Shown: piece by piece, positions 31,547 to 42,202 of the stretch
How the letters are laid out: each line of letters starts with the position of its first letter
Numbering within the stretch: position 1 is the first letter of the stretch
Origin: Vulcanisaeta sp. JCM 14467
Lineage (GTDB): Archaea > Thermoproteota > Thermoprotei > Thermoproteales > Thermocladiaceae
Direction of reading: 5' to 3'
DNA length: 61,653 nucleotides
NCBI RefSeq assembly: GCF_001316245.1
Contig: NZ_BBDM01000017.1
Location: 1-61,653 of the forward strand
Translations under genes and position numbers: made by a program
The notes under the pieces: model-generated
The model's input: the letters and a program-made list of their open reading frames with translations, nothing else
What the model was told of the DNA's origin: nothing
Databases searched by the model: none

Positions 31547-31575
31547 TTCGGTTTGATCCAGCACGCTTAATTCTA

Positions 31576-32433
31576 TTAGCCACTATTCGCTGTTCTTACA
31601 TATTGTGGTAGTTGGACGTACCCCATTATGAATGATGGTGCGTATCCTGTGGCTATGGGCCTCGCTTCAGCGAGTAGTCCTGGTGTTAACTCCTGCGGTA
31701 ATTGGTTCATTGGACTTGTGGTGTTGATTATGTAGATTGCGGGTTCCTCGGTTATGTATTTGCCCTCCTCGTAGAGCTGTTCGGCGGCTTGCGTGGCATT
31801 ACTAGTGGGTAAAACCCCAATCCAACCATCCCTAACCATCAACCCAACCTCCTCACCCTCATTGGTCACAGCACATGATGGTAGTGCGTAGGGCACGGCT
31901 GAGTAGATGAGTACGGTTATTACGTCATCGCTCGTCAAATTAATTGGTGGTAAGTGGGCTTCAATGCTTGTGTAGGCCACGGCCATGTATCCATTACCAT
32001 TATTGCTGACTGCGAATTTCAAGCCCTCGATGGGTGATGAGGTTGCGTGGGATGCAATAAGCCTACTATTAACGTAAACACCAATGATAAATGCACCACC
32101 TGGATTCGACAACCTCGAGAATGCAGTCAAAGTCTCATTAATAATGCCCGCTGGGAAGGCTATGTCGATCACCACGCCATTAATGGTTACATTGCCATGC
32201 ACGTGGTAATTAAGCACAACCATCGAATTGCCGGGAATGACGATATTAACATTATGGCTCCAACAACCGAGGGCACCATAGTAAACGCTAGGGAAAACCA
32301 CCGCACCCGGAAGTGGGTGGAAGTGTCTAGGCATTAGGAGGTACTTGATGTACATGGTAATGAGTAGTAGCGATACGCCTATTATCGCCAAGGTTATTAC
32401 CGCCACTAGCGTGAGTAGTCTACGCCTACTCAT
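31576..32433 (-). CDS. Exported protein with N-terminal anchor
   Basis: A protein of 285 residues. The basic start MSRRR is followed by a helix of about 25 residues (LLTLVAVITLAIIGVSLLLI), then KYLLMPRHFHP, resembling the IIIPRHAKP segment after the anchor of the 7.2-kb surface protein. The rest is beta-rich and extracellular, with several sequons (NVT, NET, NAT, NTT). No family was recognised. It is convergent with L24e. Confidence 0.55.
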   Translation of the reverse strand: MSRRRLLTLVAVITLAIIGVSLLLITMYIKYLLMPRHFHPLPGAVVFPSVYYGALGCWSHNVNIVIPGNSMVVLNYHVHGNVTINGVVIDIAFPAGIINETLTAFSRLSNPGGAFIIGVYVNSRLIASHATSSPIEGLKFAVSNNGNGYMAVAYTSIEAHLPPINLTSDDVITVLIYSAVPYALPSCAVTNEGEEVGLMVRDGWIGVLPTSNATQAAEQLYEEGKYITEEPAIYIINTTSPMNQLPQELTPGLLAEARPIATGYAPSFIMGYVQLPQYVRTANSG

Positions 32434-32588
32434 CGGTCCGCCTTTGCACGAAGAAGTACTTAACTCTAGGCATTAGTAAGCAAATGTTCTAGGAACTAAA
32501 ACACAAAGCCCAGAGCTAAGTAGCCAAACAGGTTAAGTCCCATTGTCTTCTCCTGAACTATTTATTTACGCCATGCTAAATTGAGCAC

Positions 32589-32831
32589 CTAGGGCTTTAG
32601 GTTTTGGTACGTGGTGTACCAATGGCTAGAGTAACTAGGACCGAGCCCGATCTGGGTCCTTGGTGGGCCATATGGGGAGCTGGGCCTGGAAAGGGCCTGG
32701 GCAATAGCACTACTGGCAATAACGGTTGTGGCGGCGGCAATGGTGATCACGGCATACACTGAGCAACACCCAATCAAGGCAATCAAAATAACAATAAGGA
32801 ATATAAGGAGTGATAACTCATAGGCATGCAT
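32589..32831 (-). CDS. Small membrane protein with Pro/Tyr-rich tail
   Basis: An 80-residue protein with one long or two short transmembrane segments (LLIFLIVILIALIGCC and YAVITIAAATTVIASSAIA). The tail is rich in Ser, Pro, Gly and Tyr. No family was recognised. It stands alone, with about 150-200 bp of non-coding DNA on either side. The call rests on the hydrophobic pattern only. Confidence 0.35.
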   Translation of the reverse strand: MHAYELSLLIFLIVILIALIGCCSVYAVITIAAATTVIASSAIAQALSRPSSPYGPPRTQIGLGPSYSSHWYTTYQNLKP

Positions 32832-33037
32832 ACCACTATATGGCGGAGCAATAATATCGAAGAACTACACCGAATCTGCGTCACATCAACGCCGCCTATT
32901 AAGTTATGGAAGCCTAGGACGTGAGTAAGTAATACGCCGTGGTTAAGGGTTAAAATCACCCTTTCTTCCTTCTTTTCTCCTTCCTATTACATCTTTGCCG
33001 TAGGGTTTGGAGAGCTGCTTTTTAAGTTGGTTTCCTG

Positions 33038-33565
33038 ATGCCCTGGTTAATGGTTGTTATTTATAGTGGTAGGCGCGTCACGCTGGATGTGTCCAGGGTA
33101 GTGCTGCCGAATGGTCATGAAATGAATGTGGAGAAGGTCGTGTTCCCACACGCCGTGGCCGCATTACCAATTTATGAGAGCGATAAGGTCGTTTTATTAC
33201 GGCAGTACAGGCCGGTGATTGGTAATTACATACTCGAGGTGCCCGCGGGCGTGGTTGAGGAGGGTGAGAAGCCCGAGGAGGCCTTGGTTAGGGAGCTGAA
33301 TGAGGAGGTTGGTGCTGAGGTTGATTATTTTGAGAAGCTCTTTGAGGGCTTCACATCACCTGGCTACTCCACAGAGTACCTAACCATTTACTATGCCAAC
33401 GTTAAGAAACTGAGTGAACCAAGACCCGAGCCCCACGAAGTTATTAATAGGGTGATCATCAGCCTTAGGGATGCCTTCGACATGGTCCTAAACGGCAATA
33501 TTGCGGATATGAAATCGGCCCTGGCAATAACACTATATATGCTTAAGAAGGGCGTTAAAGCGTGA
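33038..33565 (+). CDS. NUDIX hydrolase, ADP-ribose pyrophosphatase type
   Basis: A protein of 175 residues. The NUDIX box G-x5-E-x7-REx2EExG is intact from GVVEEGEKPEE to RELNEEVGA at about 72-95. Upstream, VVLLRQYRPVIGNYILEVPAG is the typical ADP-ribose/nucleoside-diphosphate-sugar hydrolase context. FEGFTSPGYSTEYLTIYYA follows, containing the family's conserved glutamate. It likely cleaves ADP-ribose or a related compound. Its stop overlaps the GTG of the endonuclease III gene, so a housekeeping/repair operon is likely. Confidence 0.88.
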   Translation: MPWLMVVIYSGRRVTLDVSRVVLPNGHEMNVEKVVFPHAVAALPIYESDKVVLLRQYRPVIGNYILEVPAGVVEEGEKPEEALVRELNEEVGAEVDYFEKLFEGFTSPGYSTEYLTIYYANVKKLSEPRPEPHEVINRVIISLRDAFDMVLNGNIADMKSALAITLYMLKKGVKA

Positions 33566-34265
33566 TTAGTATGAGGTTAACTGAGGAGTTGGTGCTTAAG
33601 GCCCTGGCTGGTATTAAGATAGAGCCCAGGAACTTCGCGGCCTTGTACGTGTTTAGGAGTAGTAACGATATTTTTAAGGCCCTCGTGGTGACCATACTGA
33701 CCCAGAATACGAATGATAGAAATGCCCTTAGGCTTATGAGGGCCTGGTCAAGGCCGTTGGTGATATAACGCCCGAGAGACTGTTAAGTATTGGCGAGGAG
33801 GCCTTGGCCAACGCCATTAAGCCGGCAGGCATGCATAGGGTCAGGGCTAGGAAGATAATTGAGCTATCCAGGGTAATCCTGGAGAAGTACGGTGGTGACC
33901 TCACATGGATTAGGGACGCACCGCTTGAGGAGGCTAGGAGAGCATTGCTCGAGCTTCCTGGCGTTGGTGAGAAGACCGCGGACGTAATACTGGTTAACCT
34001 GGGTAAGCCCACGTTCCCAGTGGATACACACATAACCAGGATATCCCTTAGACTGGGCATTGCCAGGTCAAGGAATTACCGCGAAATACAGAGGGCTTGG
34101 ATGAATACACTAACCCCTGACCCAGGTAGGTACCTTGAGGTCCACCTTAAGCTCATTCAGTTCGGTAGGGACGTGTGTAAGGCTAGGAACCCCAGGTGTG
34201 ATGTGTGTGGCTTTAAGGATGTTTGTAATTACTACAATAACATTAAAGGAAGGGCTGGTCAATGA
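33562..34265 (+). CDS. nth: Endonuclease III (frameshifted)
   Basis: A bifunctional DNA glycosylase/AP lyase for oxidised pyrimidines. The helix-hairpin-helix reads LPGVGEKTADVIL with the catalytic lysine in EKTA. The catalytic aspartate is in FPVDTHITRIS. The [4Fe-4S] loop C-x6-C-x2-C-x5-C is present as CKARNPRCDVCGFKDVC. A base loss near 33742, after RLMRAW, splits it. The joined length of about 233 residues fits the family. It is coupled to the NUDIX gene by overlap. Confidence 0.9.
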
Positions 34266-34271
34266 TTGTTT

Positions 34272-34924
34272 TTATCGGATTAATTCCTTGAGGTATGGCT
34301 CCGCATTGACCTCTCTATAGCCCTCCTTCGTTATTGTAACCACGTCAATACCCTCGCCACTGCCTGGGTCGTGGTATATGGCCGACCTGACAGCCCTAAC
34401 CGCCAGTCTAACCGCATCCTCAATACTCATGTCCTTCCTATACCCGTCCTCAAGGACTCCGAAGGCTGTTGGCGAACCGCTACCCGTCGCCATGAACTCG
34501 GTCTCCCTGGTAAGCGTGCCGAAGAAGTCCAGCATGTATATGACCGGGCCCTCGTCCGGGTCCCAACCACCGAATATCATATGCACTAAGTAGATGTATG
34601 GCCTGCTTGAGAATATGATTAATGACGCGTAATTAGCCAGAGCCTTATTGATATTGGCTTGCCCGTCTCAACCTTGTACTGCATCGCCGTTGTCGTTAAT
34701 GCGTCAAGCACCTTCTGTAGGTCAGCCACGGCACCACTCATCGTCGCCGCCACGTGATTATCAATCTTCCAAATCTTCACACCCTTCTTCCTATGCGCAA
34801 TGTAGTAACCGGCAGTAACCCTCCTATCCGTGGCTAGCACAACGCCGTCGTTAACCACAATCCCTACGGTAGTCGTCCCAGTCATTAACCTATTAATCTT
34901 ATCATTGCTTGTTGTGAACATCAA
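34272..34924 (-). CDS. psmB: Proteasome beta subunit (frameshifted)
   Basis: A catalytic subunit of the 20S core particle. A propeptide of about 16 residues ends MTG and is followed by TTTVGIVVNDGVVLATDRR, with the N-terminal nucleophile Thr, Asp and the later Lys all present. The first frame ends near 34632 after GKPISIR. The second continues with MIFGGWDPDEGPVIYMLD and SGSPTAFGVLE. The joined length is about 217 residues, normal for the family. A strong ribosome-binding site (AAGGAGGT) and a TATA-like run lie upstream of ATG 34924. Confidence 0.93.
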
Positions 34925-34972
34925 CCTCCTTGAGAATTAATTTATTAATAAATCTTAACCTAATTCCTTAAC

Positions 34973-35756
34973 TTATTGAGAGGATTGCTGAGCCTGCTGG
35001 GACTCCGGCTTCGTCTCGGCTTGCTTCTCCTCGGCCTTAGCCTCGGCAGGCTTGGCCTCAGCCTCCCTCTTAATCTCTATCTCATCGACAAAGACAACCT
35101 TATTTACGTTGGTGAATTTATTCCCGATGTCGTCGGCTATCCTCGCCTTTATAGTGCCTATATTCTCCATGAACAGCGTCTCAATGGGTAATTTGACCGT
35201 GACCACGGAACCACCCTCACCAAGCTCAACACCGACCTTATCAAGCTCGATCCTGGGTATATACTGCTTAATTATGTACTTGACCTTATCCTCCATGGTC
35301 TCCAACTTCTTAACCACCTTAGCCGTAATTACAAGCGTCTTCCCAGCCAATGGGTGGTTGAAGTCCAGGGTAACCCTACCACCCGTTATGCTAACAACCC
35401 TGGCCTGCTGGTTATTAACCTCGACAATGTCACCAACCTTGGGCAACTTACCGTACCTATAGAACTCCCTAATGGATATAACCCTGACCTTACTCGGATC
35501 CCTCTGCAAAGGCCTTGTCCGGCGGTATCTCCACGGTTATTTCCTGACCCTCGCTCGCATTCATTATTGCCTGTTCCAGCGGTTCGAAGAGCTTTGTCTC
35601 ACCGATGATTATTAGTCGTGGTTCGTAAACCTCATCAGGTCTGTAAATACCGGCCTCCCTGGCTTTATCCTCTACAGTGGTCTCCACGACCTTATTATCA
35701 TCCTTATCAACAACCGTGTACTCAAGCAGTACGTAGTCACCCTTCTGAAATGGCAT
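34973..35756 (-). CDS. FKBP-type peptidyl-prolyl isomerase, long archaeal form (frameshifted)
   Basis: A folding catalyst and chaperone of the SlyD-like class. The N-terminus is FQKGDYVLLEYTVVD. The flap and active-site segment IIIGETKLFEPLEQAIMNA and VEIPPDKAFAE follow. After a shift near 35498 comes FNHPLAGKTLVI, the end of the FKBP fold. A C-terminal extension of about 110 residues ends in a Glu/Lys/Ala/Gln-rich disordered tail. Archaeal long FKBPs have the same layout. The joined length is about 260 residues. Confidence 0.88.
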
Positions 35757-35840
35757 CGTCTATGACGATTGATCGCCCCTTTTAAATTTTAAGCTGCAGG
35801 AGAATTAGGTTTTAATCCCCCTTCATGATTAATTCGTGTG

Positions 35841-36131
35841 ATGAATATAGCCTATGTAGTGGGTATTGCAGTGACGCTATCGATAATACTGGCATTCCTG
35901 GGCATAGCGCTAATAATCATCGACATAATGAGGAGCCATAGAGAAGAGAGTAGGGAAGATGGTGAGGAGAAGAGGGAGGAGAGGAAGTCTGGGGTTGGCG
36001 GTGTAATCCTGATAGGCCCTGTGCCCATAATCTTCGGTAACGATTCATCAATTATTAAGTGGGCTATAGTACTGACGATAATAGTAGTCGTATTATTCGT
36101 AATACTCACATTACTACCAGGCATACTGTGA
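35841..36131 (+). CDS. DUF131 membrane protein
   Basis: A protein of 96 residues: a transmembrane helix (VVGIAVTLSIILAFLGIALI), a highly charged Glu/Arg cytosolic linker, then the DUF131 core GGVILIGPVPIIFGND and a second helix. The DUF131 family is archaeal and of unknown function. The next gene starts immediately and has a similar layout, so they are probably a duplicated pair. Confidence 0.75.
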   Translation: MNIAYVVGIAVTLSIILAFLGIALIIIDIMRSHREESREDGEEKREERKSGVGGVILIGPVPIIFGNDSSIIKWAIVLTIIVVVLFVILTLLPGIL

Positions 36132-36141
36132 GGTGATAGGC

Positions 36142-36468
36142 ATGAGACTTTACCAACTTGGTATTCTGCTGATAATCCTTGCAGTAATCATACCGATCAT
36201 AGCGGTTATAATGGCCATTGCTGCTGGGGTGAGCGGCTCATATACATCGCAAACCAGTGCGGGTGGTGTGGGTGGCGCCATCGTCATATTCCCAATCGTG
36301 CCAATACCAATACTCATAACCTTTGGCAAGTCCCAGATCACGCAGCCATTGATTTGGTTCACGTATGTGGTATTCCTAATATTCCTAGCCCTGATCATAT
36401 TCTCGGTGGTGCAGTATTATAGGGCGAGGAGGGAGTTAATGAGGCGTTGGCAGGAAGAACATAAATAA
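36142..36468 (+). CDS. DUF131-like membrane protein, second of a pair
   Basis: A protein of about 108 residues. A long N-terminal helix is followed by GGVGGAIVIFPIVPIPILITFG, corresponding to the 'GG.i.igP.Pi.fG' core of DUF131, then another helix and a basic tail (RARRELMRRWQEEHK). A GTG at 36133 is in frame; the ATG at 36142 is also possible. It follows the first DUF131 gene directly. It could form a hetero-oligomer with it, which is inference. Confidence 0.6.
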   Translation: MRLYQLGILLIILAVIIPIIAVIMAIAAGVSGSYTSQTSAGGVGGAIVIFPIVPIPILITFGKSQITQPLIWFTYVVFLIFLALIIFSVVQYYRARRELMRRWQEEHK

Positions 36469-36492
36469 ACTAGAGGAGTTACTCGGCGCTTA

Positions 36493-37619
36493 ATGAGGCT
36501 ATACTGGTCACCCGTTGAGTTGGCAAGTAGGTTGGTGAAAAAGGGCGTTAAATACAATTTTGCTACTGGATCACCTGATCCAAGCTTACTACCCATTAAT
36601 GAGGTTAGGGAGTCCTTTGAGCGGGTTTATGAGGAGTTTGGTAGGGCCATCATTGCTTATCCAGGGCTGGTGGTTTAAGGGAGTTGAGGATTGAACTCTC
36701 CAGGTATGTTAATAGGGTCCTTGGCATAAGCACCAATTGGAGGAATGTGATAGTGACCGCAGGCGCCCAGCATGCCGTTAAGTTACTATCGCAGTTATTA
36801 ATGAGGAGGAGGACCGTGGTGTATGTTGAGAACCCTACGTTCGTGGAGACAGTGGCTCCCATGAGATTTCAAATGGCCCGATTAATAGGTGTTCCCATCG
36901 ATAATGATGGTATGAATACCCATGAATTGGAGAATTTGGTTAAGAAGTACGGGCCTGGCATTGTGTATACAGTGCCCAATTGCCATAACCCAACAGGAGT
37001 ATTGCTCAGTAGGGATAGGAGGAAGCACCTAATCGAGATTGCGAAGAGGTATGGGTTAACGATTATTGAGGATGACCCATACACATCGCTATACCCTAAC
37101 ACGGAGCCGACCCTCAGGTCTGTGAGTGATGACGTCATTTATGTCGGAACATTATCAAAGGTACTGGGCCCAGGCCTGAGAATTGGGTTTGTAATAGTTG
37201 GTGGCAAATTGAGGGATGATCTCGAGAAGCTTGAGCAACACGACTTCGCTGCCTCGACACTCAACCAGTACTTGGTCTATGACCTGCTGAGGAGAGGTGT
37301 CGCGGATGATGTTGTTAAGAGGGCACGTGAGCTTTATCCGAGGAAGCTTAAGGAGCTTGTCGATGCATTAAGTGATTACCTGCCCAATACCCTACTGTTT
37401 AAGCCATCCTGCGGCTTTTACGCCTTCATAAGCACCAAGGTGAATGCATGGGAGCTGTTGAGGAGGGGTGTTAAGCAGGGTGTTTTGTTCGTACCGGGTG
37501 ATAGGTTCTTTATTGATGGTACGCGGCAGGACACGGCTAGGCTTAGTATTGGTTCAATAAGCATTGACTTGATAAGAGAGGGTGTGAAGGCCTTGAGGGA
37601 TTTAATAACCACTACCTAA
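36493..37619 (+). CDS. PLP-dependent aminotransferase, class I/II (LysN/MocR-type) (frameshifted)
   Basis: It transfers an amino group using pyridoxal phosphate. It starts RLYWSPVELASRLVKKGV with FATGSPDPSLLP. The first frame ends at 36678, and a shift near 36668 (within the G-X-X-x-LR segment) leads to the main frame. That frame has NCHNPTGVLLS (PLP Asn), IIEDDPYTSLY and the Schiff-base lysine in GTLSKVLGPGLRIGF. The joined length of about 375-380 residues resembles alpha-aminoadipate/branched-chain aminotransferases. Substrate is not determined. A truncated remnant of a paralogue's 5' end lies at 47.8 kb. Confidence 0.85.
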
Positions 37620-39500
37620 TGATTATGTACTCATCATTATCACCACCACGCTTTCCACCCAATCCCCTGACTATCGACGCTATTATCATAAGCAGCGTTA
37701 ACAAGCCAAATATTACTAGTAATGTCTTGATGCCCAGTGGACCGAGTGTCCAAACCCTAACATAGACATCACCACCAGTAATGTTTACGATATAGACATC
37801 ACTCCCGTAGATAACCATACCGACGGAGGAATTGACCGGAATGCAGTACCTACCTGGGCCCACGTAGTATAGACTACCAATGTTCAATACTGCATTTGGT
37901 AATTCATTATTTAGTAGGTCAACGGGCATGAAATCTATCGTATTTGGTTTAATTACCAGCTTTCCCGAACTACTGGCATTTATTACCATAACCCGCTGAT
38001 AGAGGAGCGACCCATTGCCGAGCAGCTTCACCTGGATTTGACTACCAATCATGGCATTTGGTATGCTTATTACCTGGTTATTACCACTCACTGGAATGGT
38101 GTATTGATAATTCCCGTACTTAACCAGTAACTCAAGGTTTAGGTCTGGGCATTTCCCAGGTATTGATATGTTCAGGGTGTAATTGAGGAAGATTGGTATC
38201 TCCAATGAGCTACCCTGATAAATAGCGTTTAAACCAAGGTTCACCAACTCATTATTTACCAGGGCATATACATCGTAATTCCCTGGGTAAATACATGAAT
38301 CATCACTAAGCGGTATCAATGTACCATTAATATTAAGGTATATTAAGGCATTAACGGGGTTACCCGCCTCATCGACTATTGATATGCTTGAACGAGAAAT
38401 TAATGGTAAACTCACAGTGATTGCTGACGTCGGTATTGAGTTTAGGCGTATGCCTATGGTTTTCACACCACTAATTGTTACGTAAAACGCCCTATCCATT
38501 ATTGGATTTATTGTTAGGTTGCCCGTTAAGCCCATTATTGAGTTACTCCCTACTGTTACAAATACGTTATTACATGCCAAACTCTGCGCCGATTCGCCAA
38601 CTATGTTTATAACGATAGGCTCAACTGACTGGGCAATTGAGCAATACGGCGTGTATGCCAGGTAAGTAGTCCATGGAGTTATTCCTGGAATACCTGGATT
38701 GATTGGTGTGCAGTTGTTGTAGGAGTATTTAATCCATGGGGCTCCCGTAAGCATTATGATGGGATTCGAGGAAGTGGTTAATACTGGGTTTTGCATACTC
38801 GTTATTGGTGCGTAGTAGTAGGGTGTTATCACTACGTATGTCGTGCCGTTGGCCGTAATGCTCACATTACTTGAGTAGGTTATGTACGTGGTTATCTTGG
38901 CGTAGGTACTTATCGAACCAATGTTAACGCTTGAGTACTCAGTGCCTAACTCTGCGGTTAGGTAATTATTAATGCCCGCTGTGCTGGTGATATGGATATT
39001 AACTTAACTATTGAGAATAGGTAGTTTAGCCCTGGTATTGAGGGTATTGATATGTTTATGGATCCCTGGGTCAGGGTATAAGTAATGTTCGAGACAGGCA
39101 CCACAAGGGCTTCGAGTGGGTATGGCTCATACGAGTTTAGTCCGAGGTAAATGCCGTATATCGGTAATGAACAGTTGACCTCAATGCTTACATATTTAGG
39201 GCTATAGTCAATGACTGGCGTATTCACTGTAGAACCATTATACAGCACCCCTGATACGGACGTTATGCCAAGGCTTGACAGCGGATCTAGGTAGGCACTA
39301 AAGAGTACATTGCCCTGGGCGCAGTATTGATAAATTGGTATTACCAATTGATTACTCGTCACATTCATCATTTCCACGTACGTTTGGTTCCCATAACGTA
39401 TACTGACGCCTAAGTAATTAATCGTGACCTGAGCATAGCCAGTAATGGGCAGCATCACGAATACGGCAATAGCAATAATCCAAATTAGGCGATTTATCAC
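37612..39500 (-). CDS. Surface glycoprotein with signal peptide and C-terminal anchor (frameshifted)
   Basis: A signal peptide (LIWIIAIAVFVMLPITGYAQ) is followed by a large extracellular beta-rich part with dozens of sequons. The C-terminal transmembrane helix (LLVIFGLLTLLMIIASIV) precedes a short charged tail. A shift near 38985 joins KLISI to HITSTAGINNYLTAEL, giving one protein of about 630 residues. Without it the gene would appear as two. No family was recognised. The layout suits a type I cell-surface or S-layer-associated protein. A TATA element (about 39515-39527) lies just upstream of the start. Confidence 0.65.
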
Positions 39501-39552
39501 GGTAGGTAATTAGGAAGGAATTATAAATAATACAAACACGTAAAATAACCAG

Positions 39553-39602
39553 GTGATGATGCAGTTCGCGGAGGAATGAATGACTGGGCCTTTGAGCGCT
39601 GA
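39553..39602 (+). ncRNA. Possible C/D box sRNA (weak internal boxes)
   Basis: A perfect C box GTGATGA (39553-39559) and a perfect D box CTGA (39599-39602) bound the element. TGAATGA at 39577-39583 could be C', but the D' box is poor and the second guide would be 15 nt. A TATA-like ttataaataa lies about 30 bp upstream. It sits in the gap between a surface-protein start and the PaRep2a-like gene. It is suggestive only. Confidence 0.3.
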
Positions 39603-39621
39603 TTAGGTGTATATCGTCGTG

Positions 39622-39869
39622 TTAGGGGGTCCAGCCACTCACGGCTAACTCGACCACGTACCTCATTGTCCTGCTCAGCATTACTTCACGCTCACTAATC
39701 TCGTCGTCACATACGCATCTGACCCTCACGGTCCTTGGTTCCTCGTCCGTTATGATGTACGTCACGTGGTATCTGGGCCTAAGTAGTCGTTGCTTAGTGC
39801 CCTCACCTGCCTAATCACCTTGACGCCCTTGTCCAGGACCTCAAGGTGGTAATCACCAACGCAGTCCAT
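39622..39869 (-). CDS. PaRep2a-like small protein (frameshifted, no adjacent PaRep2b)
   Basis: Starting at ATG 39869, translation gives MDCVGDYHLEVLDKGVKVIR and QVRALSND. After one base is restored near 39785 it continues LRPRYHVTYIITDEEPRTVR, VRCVCDDEISERE and ends VVELAVSGWTP at 39622. It aligns closely with the gene at 49520 (VCEGDYYLEVLDKEVRVIK and KPKYHATYVL), including the Cys-x-Cys/Cys end. About 82 residues. Unlike the other two copies it has no PaRep2b gene beside it; pyrG lies 17 bp upstream on the same strand. Function is unknown. Confidence 0.65.
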
Positions 39870-39886
39870 TGTCAGCACAACCCTCC

Positions 39887-41557
39887 TTACCCTGGACTCA
39901 GTATCGCTGCGCCGGTGCTGTATGGTGATGGAAGCCCATGTCTCTTATTCCGAGCAGCCCTCAGCAACGCCACGAATAATGGGTGAGGCTTAAGCGGCCT
40001 ACTCCTAAACTCTGGGTGGAATTGGGTGGCTACGAAGAAGTAGTGGTTCGGTATTTCTATCATCTCGACCCTAGGCACGTCAACCCTCCACGCCGAGAAC
40101 ACGAGACCCTTCTCCCTCAATGCGTCAAAGAACTTCGGGTTAACCTCATACCTATGCCTATGCCTCTCCCTAATTTCTGTAGTTCCGTAAATTGCGTGGG
40201 CTATTGTGCCCTTAACAATGCTTATCCTCCTATCACCAAGTATCATCGTACCACCCAACTCCTCAACATTCTTCTCCTCAGGTGTTACGTCAATGACGGG
40301 GTACGGCGTGTTCGGGTCAACCTCGGTCGTGTGGGCGCCCTTAAGGCCAACGACATTCCTTGCAAACTCGACAACAGCAAGCTGCATGCCGTAACAAATA
40401 CCCAGGAATGGAATATTATTCTCACGCACGTATCTGATGGCCTCGATCTTACCCTCAACACCCCTGGCTCCGAAGCCTGGCAGTACTATTACGGCGTCGG
40501 CATTATTAAGCTCCGTAACCTTGACGTGATCCTTCTCAATTTCCTCAGTATCACACCAAATAATATTCGGCTTAAGCCTTAATTTAGCAGCCGCGTGCTT
40601 AATGGCCTCGACAATGCTTATGTATGAGTCGTGGAGCTTAACGTACTTACCGCACATGTAGACGTTGACTTCCTCCTTACCATCCTCAAGGGCATTAACG
40701 AAGGAGATCCAATCATCGAGCTTAGGCTCCACCTGGGGCAAACCAAGCTTACTCAATATGTACTTACCCAGGCCCTGCTCCTCGAGCATCAACGGCACCT
40801 TATAAATGGTGTCCACATCATACGACGTGTAAACAGCCTCGAGAGGTACGTTGGTGAATAGGGAGATTTTTCTTCTGGTATGTTCATCCAGCGGCTTTGG
40901 TGACCTGGCAATTATTATGTCTGGCTGAATACCAACCCTCCTAAGCTCAGCAACGCTGTGCTGCAATGGTTTTGTCTTAAGCTCGCCAGTCGTTGATAGT
41001 ATGGGCACAAGGGCAACGTGTACGAATAACACGTCATTAGGCATTTCAAGCCTCATCTGCCTGGCGGTCTCGAGGAATGGTAATCCCTCATAATCACCCA
41101 CAGTACCTCCAATCTCAATAAGCACAATGTCTGGCTTCTCCTTCTTCGTTACGAGCAATATCCTCCTCTTCACCTCCTCAGTCACGTGCGGTATCAACTG
41201 GACCGTCTGCCCCAGGTACTTGCCCTTACGCTCCCTCCTAATCACCGTGTAGTAGACTTGCCCACTGGTTATGTTATGGTATTTCGGAACCTCAATGTCC
41301 AGGAACCTCTCGTAGTGTCCAAGGTCGAGGTCTGTCTCACCACCGTCAAACGTCACGAAGACCTCACCATGTTGGAATGGGTTCATTGTACCAGCATCGA
41401 CGTTTAGGTATGGGTCGATTTTTATCGCGGTTACGTGATAGCCCCTCGCCTGTAGTATTTTCCCGATAGACGCTGTTGTGATGCCCTTACCTAACCCACT
41501 CAATACACCGCCGGTAATGAAAATGTACTTAGTATGCTGAACCGTCATACTAGGCAC
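39887..41557 (-). CDS. pyrG: CTP synthase
   Basis: It converts UTP to CTP with glutamine and ATP. The 556-residue protein has the N-terminal synthetase P-loop [17 protein letters not shown] at about 15-31, and [20 protein letters not shown]. The class I glutaminase domain has the nucleophile in GICYGMQ and FHPEF near the end. The frame is intact. A TATA-like TTTTAAATTATT lies about 20-25 bp upstream of the GTG at 41557; an in-frame ATG is at 41548. Confidence 0.97.
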   Translation of the reverse strand: MPSMTVQHTKYIFITGGVLSGLGKGITTASIGKILQARGYHVTAIKIDPYLNVDAGTMNPFQHGEVFVTFDGGETDLDLGHYERFLDIEVPKYHNITSGQVYYTVIRRERKGKYLGQTVQLIPHVTEEVKRRILLVTKKEKPDIVLIEIGGTVGDYEGLPFLETARQMRLEMPNDVLFVHVALVPILSTTGELKTKPLQHSVAELRRVGIQPDIIIARSPKPLDEHTRRKISLFTNVPLEAVYTSYDVDTIYKVPLMLEEQGLGKYILSKLGLPQVEPKLDDWISFVNALEDGKEEVNVYMCGKYVKLHDSYISIVEAIKHAAAKLRLKPNIIWCDTEEIEKDHVKVTELNNADAVIVLPGFGARGVEGKIEAIRYVRENNIPFLGICYGMQLAVVEFARNVVGLKGAHTTEVDPNTPYPVIDVTPEEKNVEELGGTMILGDRRISIVKGTIAHAIYGTTEIRERHRHRYEVNPKFFDALREKGLVFSAWRVDVPRVEMIEIPNHYFFVATQFHPEFRSRPLKPHPLFVALLRAARNKRHGLPSPYSTGAAILSPG

Positions 41558-41598
41558 GATACAGCTAATAATTTAAAACCTTCTCTTATTAAGGCAGG

Positions 41599-41888
41599 TC
41601 ATTTCTCTACGCTCCTCATTAATTCCTCATAAATGCCCTCTATTATTTCATGTCTCTTCCTCACCTTCTTCTCAAGGTCATAAACCGCATTCCTCATTCT
41701 ATAGACTCAATCCTCATGGCATTAACCCTATTAATTAAATCGAGCTCCCCCGGTGATAGTAGGTATTCAAGCTTGGCATCCGGCTTTAATGTCTTGAGGA
41801 CTAGGTACACATCCAGCTTACTGAAGCCCCTACTCCTCAGCTCACTCACTATGCTCCTTATGTCCTTAGCCTGTGAAATTGAAAGCAT
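41599..41888 (-). CDS. Small helical protein next to a pilin-like gene (frameshifted)
   Basis: From ATG 41888: MLSISQAKDIRSIVSELRS and LSPGELDLINRVNAMRIES. A shift near 41700 leads to RNAVYDLEKKVRKRHEIIEG and EELMRSVEK, ending at 41599. The joined product is about 95 residues, helical and charged, with no membrane segment. No family was recognised. The start overlaps the end of the pilin-like gene, so the two are probably translated together. Confidence 0.45.
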
Positions 41889-42108
41889 TCGACACCACCT
41901 CACGTAGGTCATTAATGAAGCTGTTTAATGCGCCGTTCACGCTGTGCTGTAAATTCATAATGCCACTCACCGTATTCCCGAATAGGCCGCTGATTAGTGA
42001 TACCAGGGCCACCAACACGGCCATGGATATCGCTATAAGTAAGACCTCCTCAATGAATATGTCTCCCCTCCTTCCTATTTTTCCCTTCCCTATTTTCACG
42101 CTCATCAA
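41866..42108 (-). CDS. Pilin-like small protein with class III signal peptide
   Basis: An 80-residue protein. The basic N-terminus (KIGKGKIGRRG) is followed directly by DIFIEEVLLIAISMAVLVAL. This matches the archaeal type IV pilin/archaellin class III signal: charged residues, Gly before the cleavage point, then a hydrophobic core with an early Glu. The remainder is a short helical region ending NAFNFTG with a sequon. It could be a small pilin or a membrane protein of unknown role. Start is TTG 42108 or ATG 42105. Confidence 0.5.
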   Translation of the reverse strand: MMSVKIGKGKIGRRGDIFIEEVLLIAISMAVLVALVSLISGLFGNTVSGIMNLQHSVNGALNSFINDLREVVSNAFNFTG

Positions 42109-42202
42109 CTGGTAATACTCAACTCGATATATAAGTCACTTACGGAGAGGTCTCCCATAAATTACGTGGGCCACGCCCTTGATCAAGGTCTCGTGAACAT
42201 CA

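Noticed and set aside
39983..40582. Long plus-strand ORF opposite pyrG
   Set aside because: It is a shadow frame of the clearly conserved CTP synthase on the minus strand.
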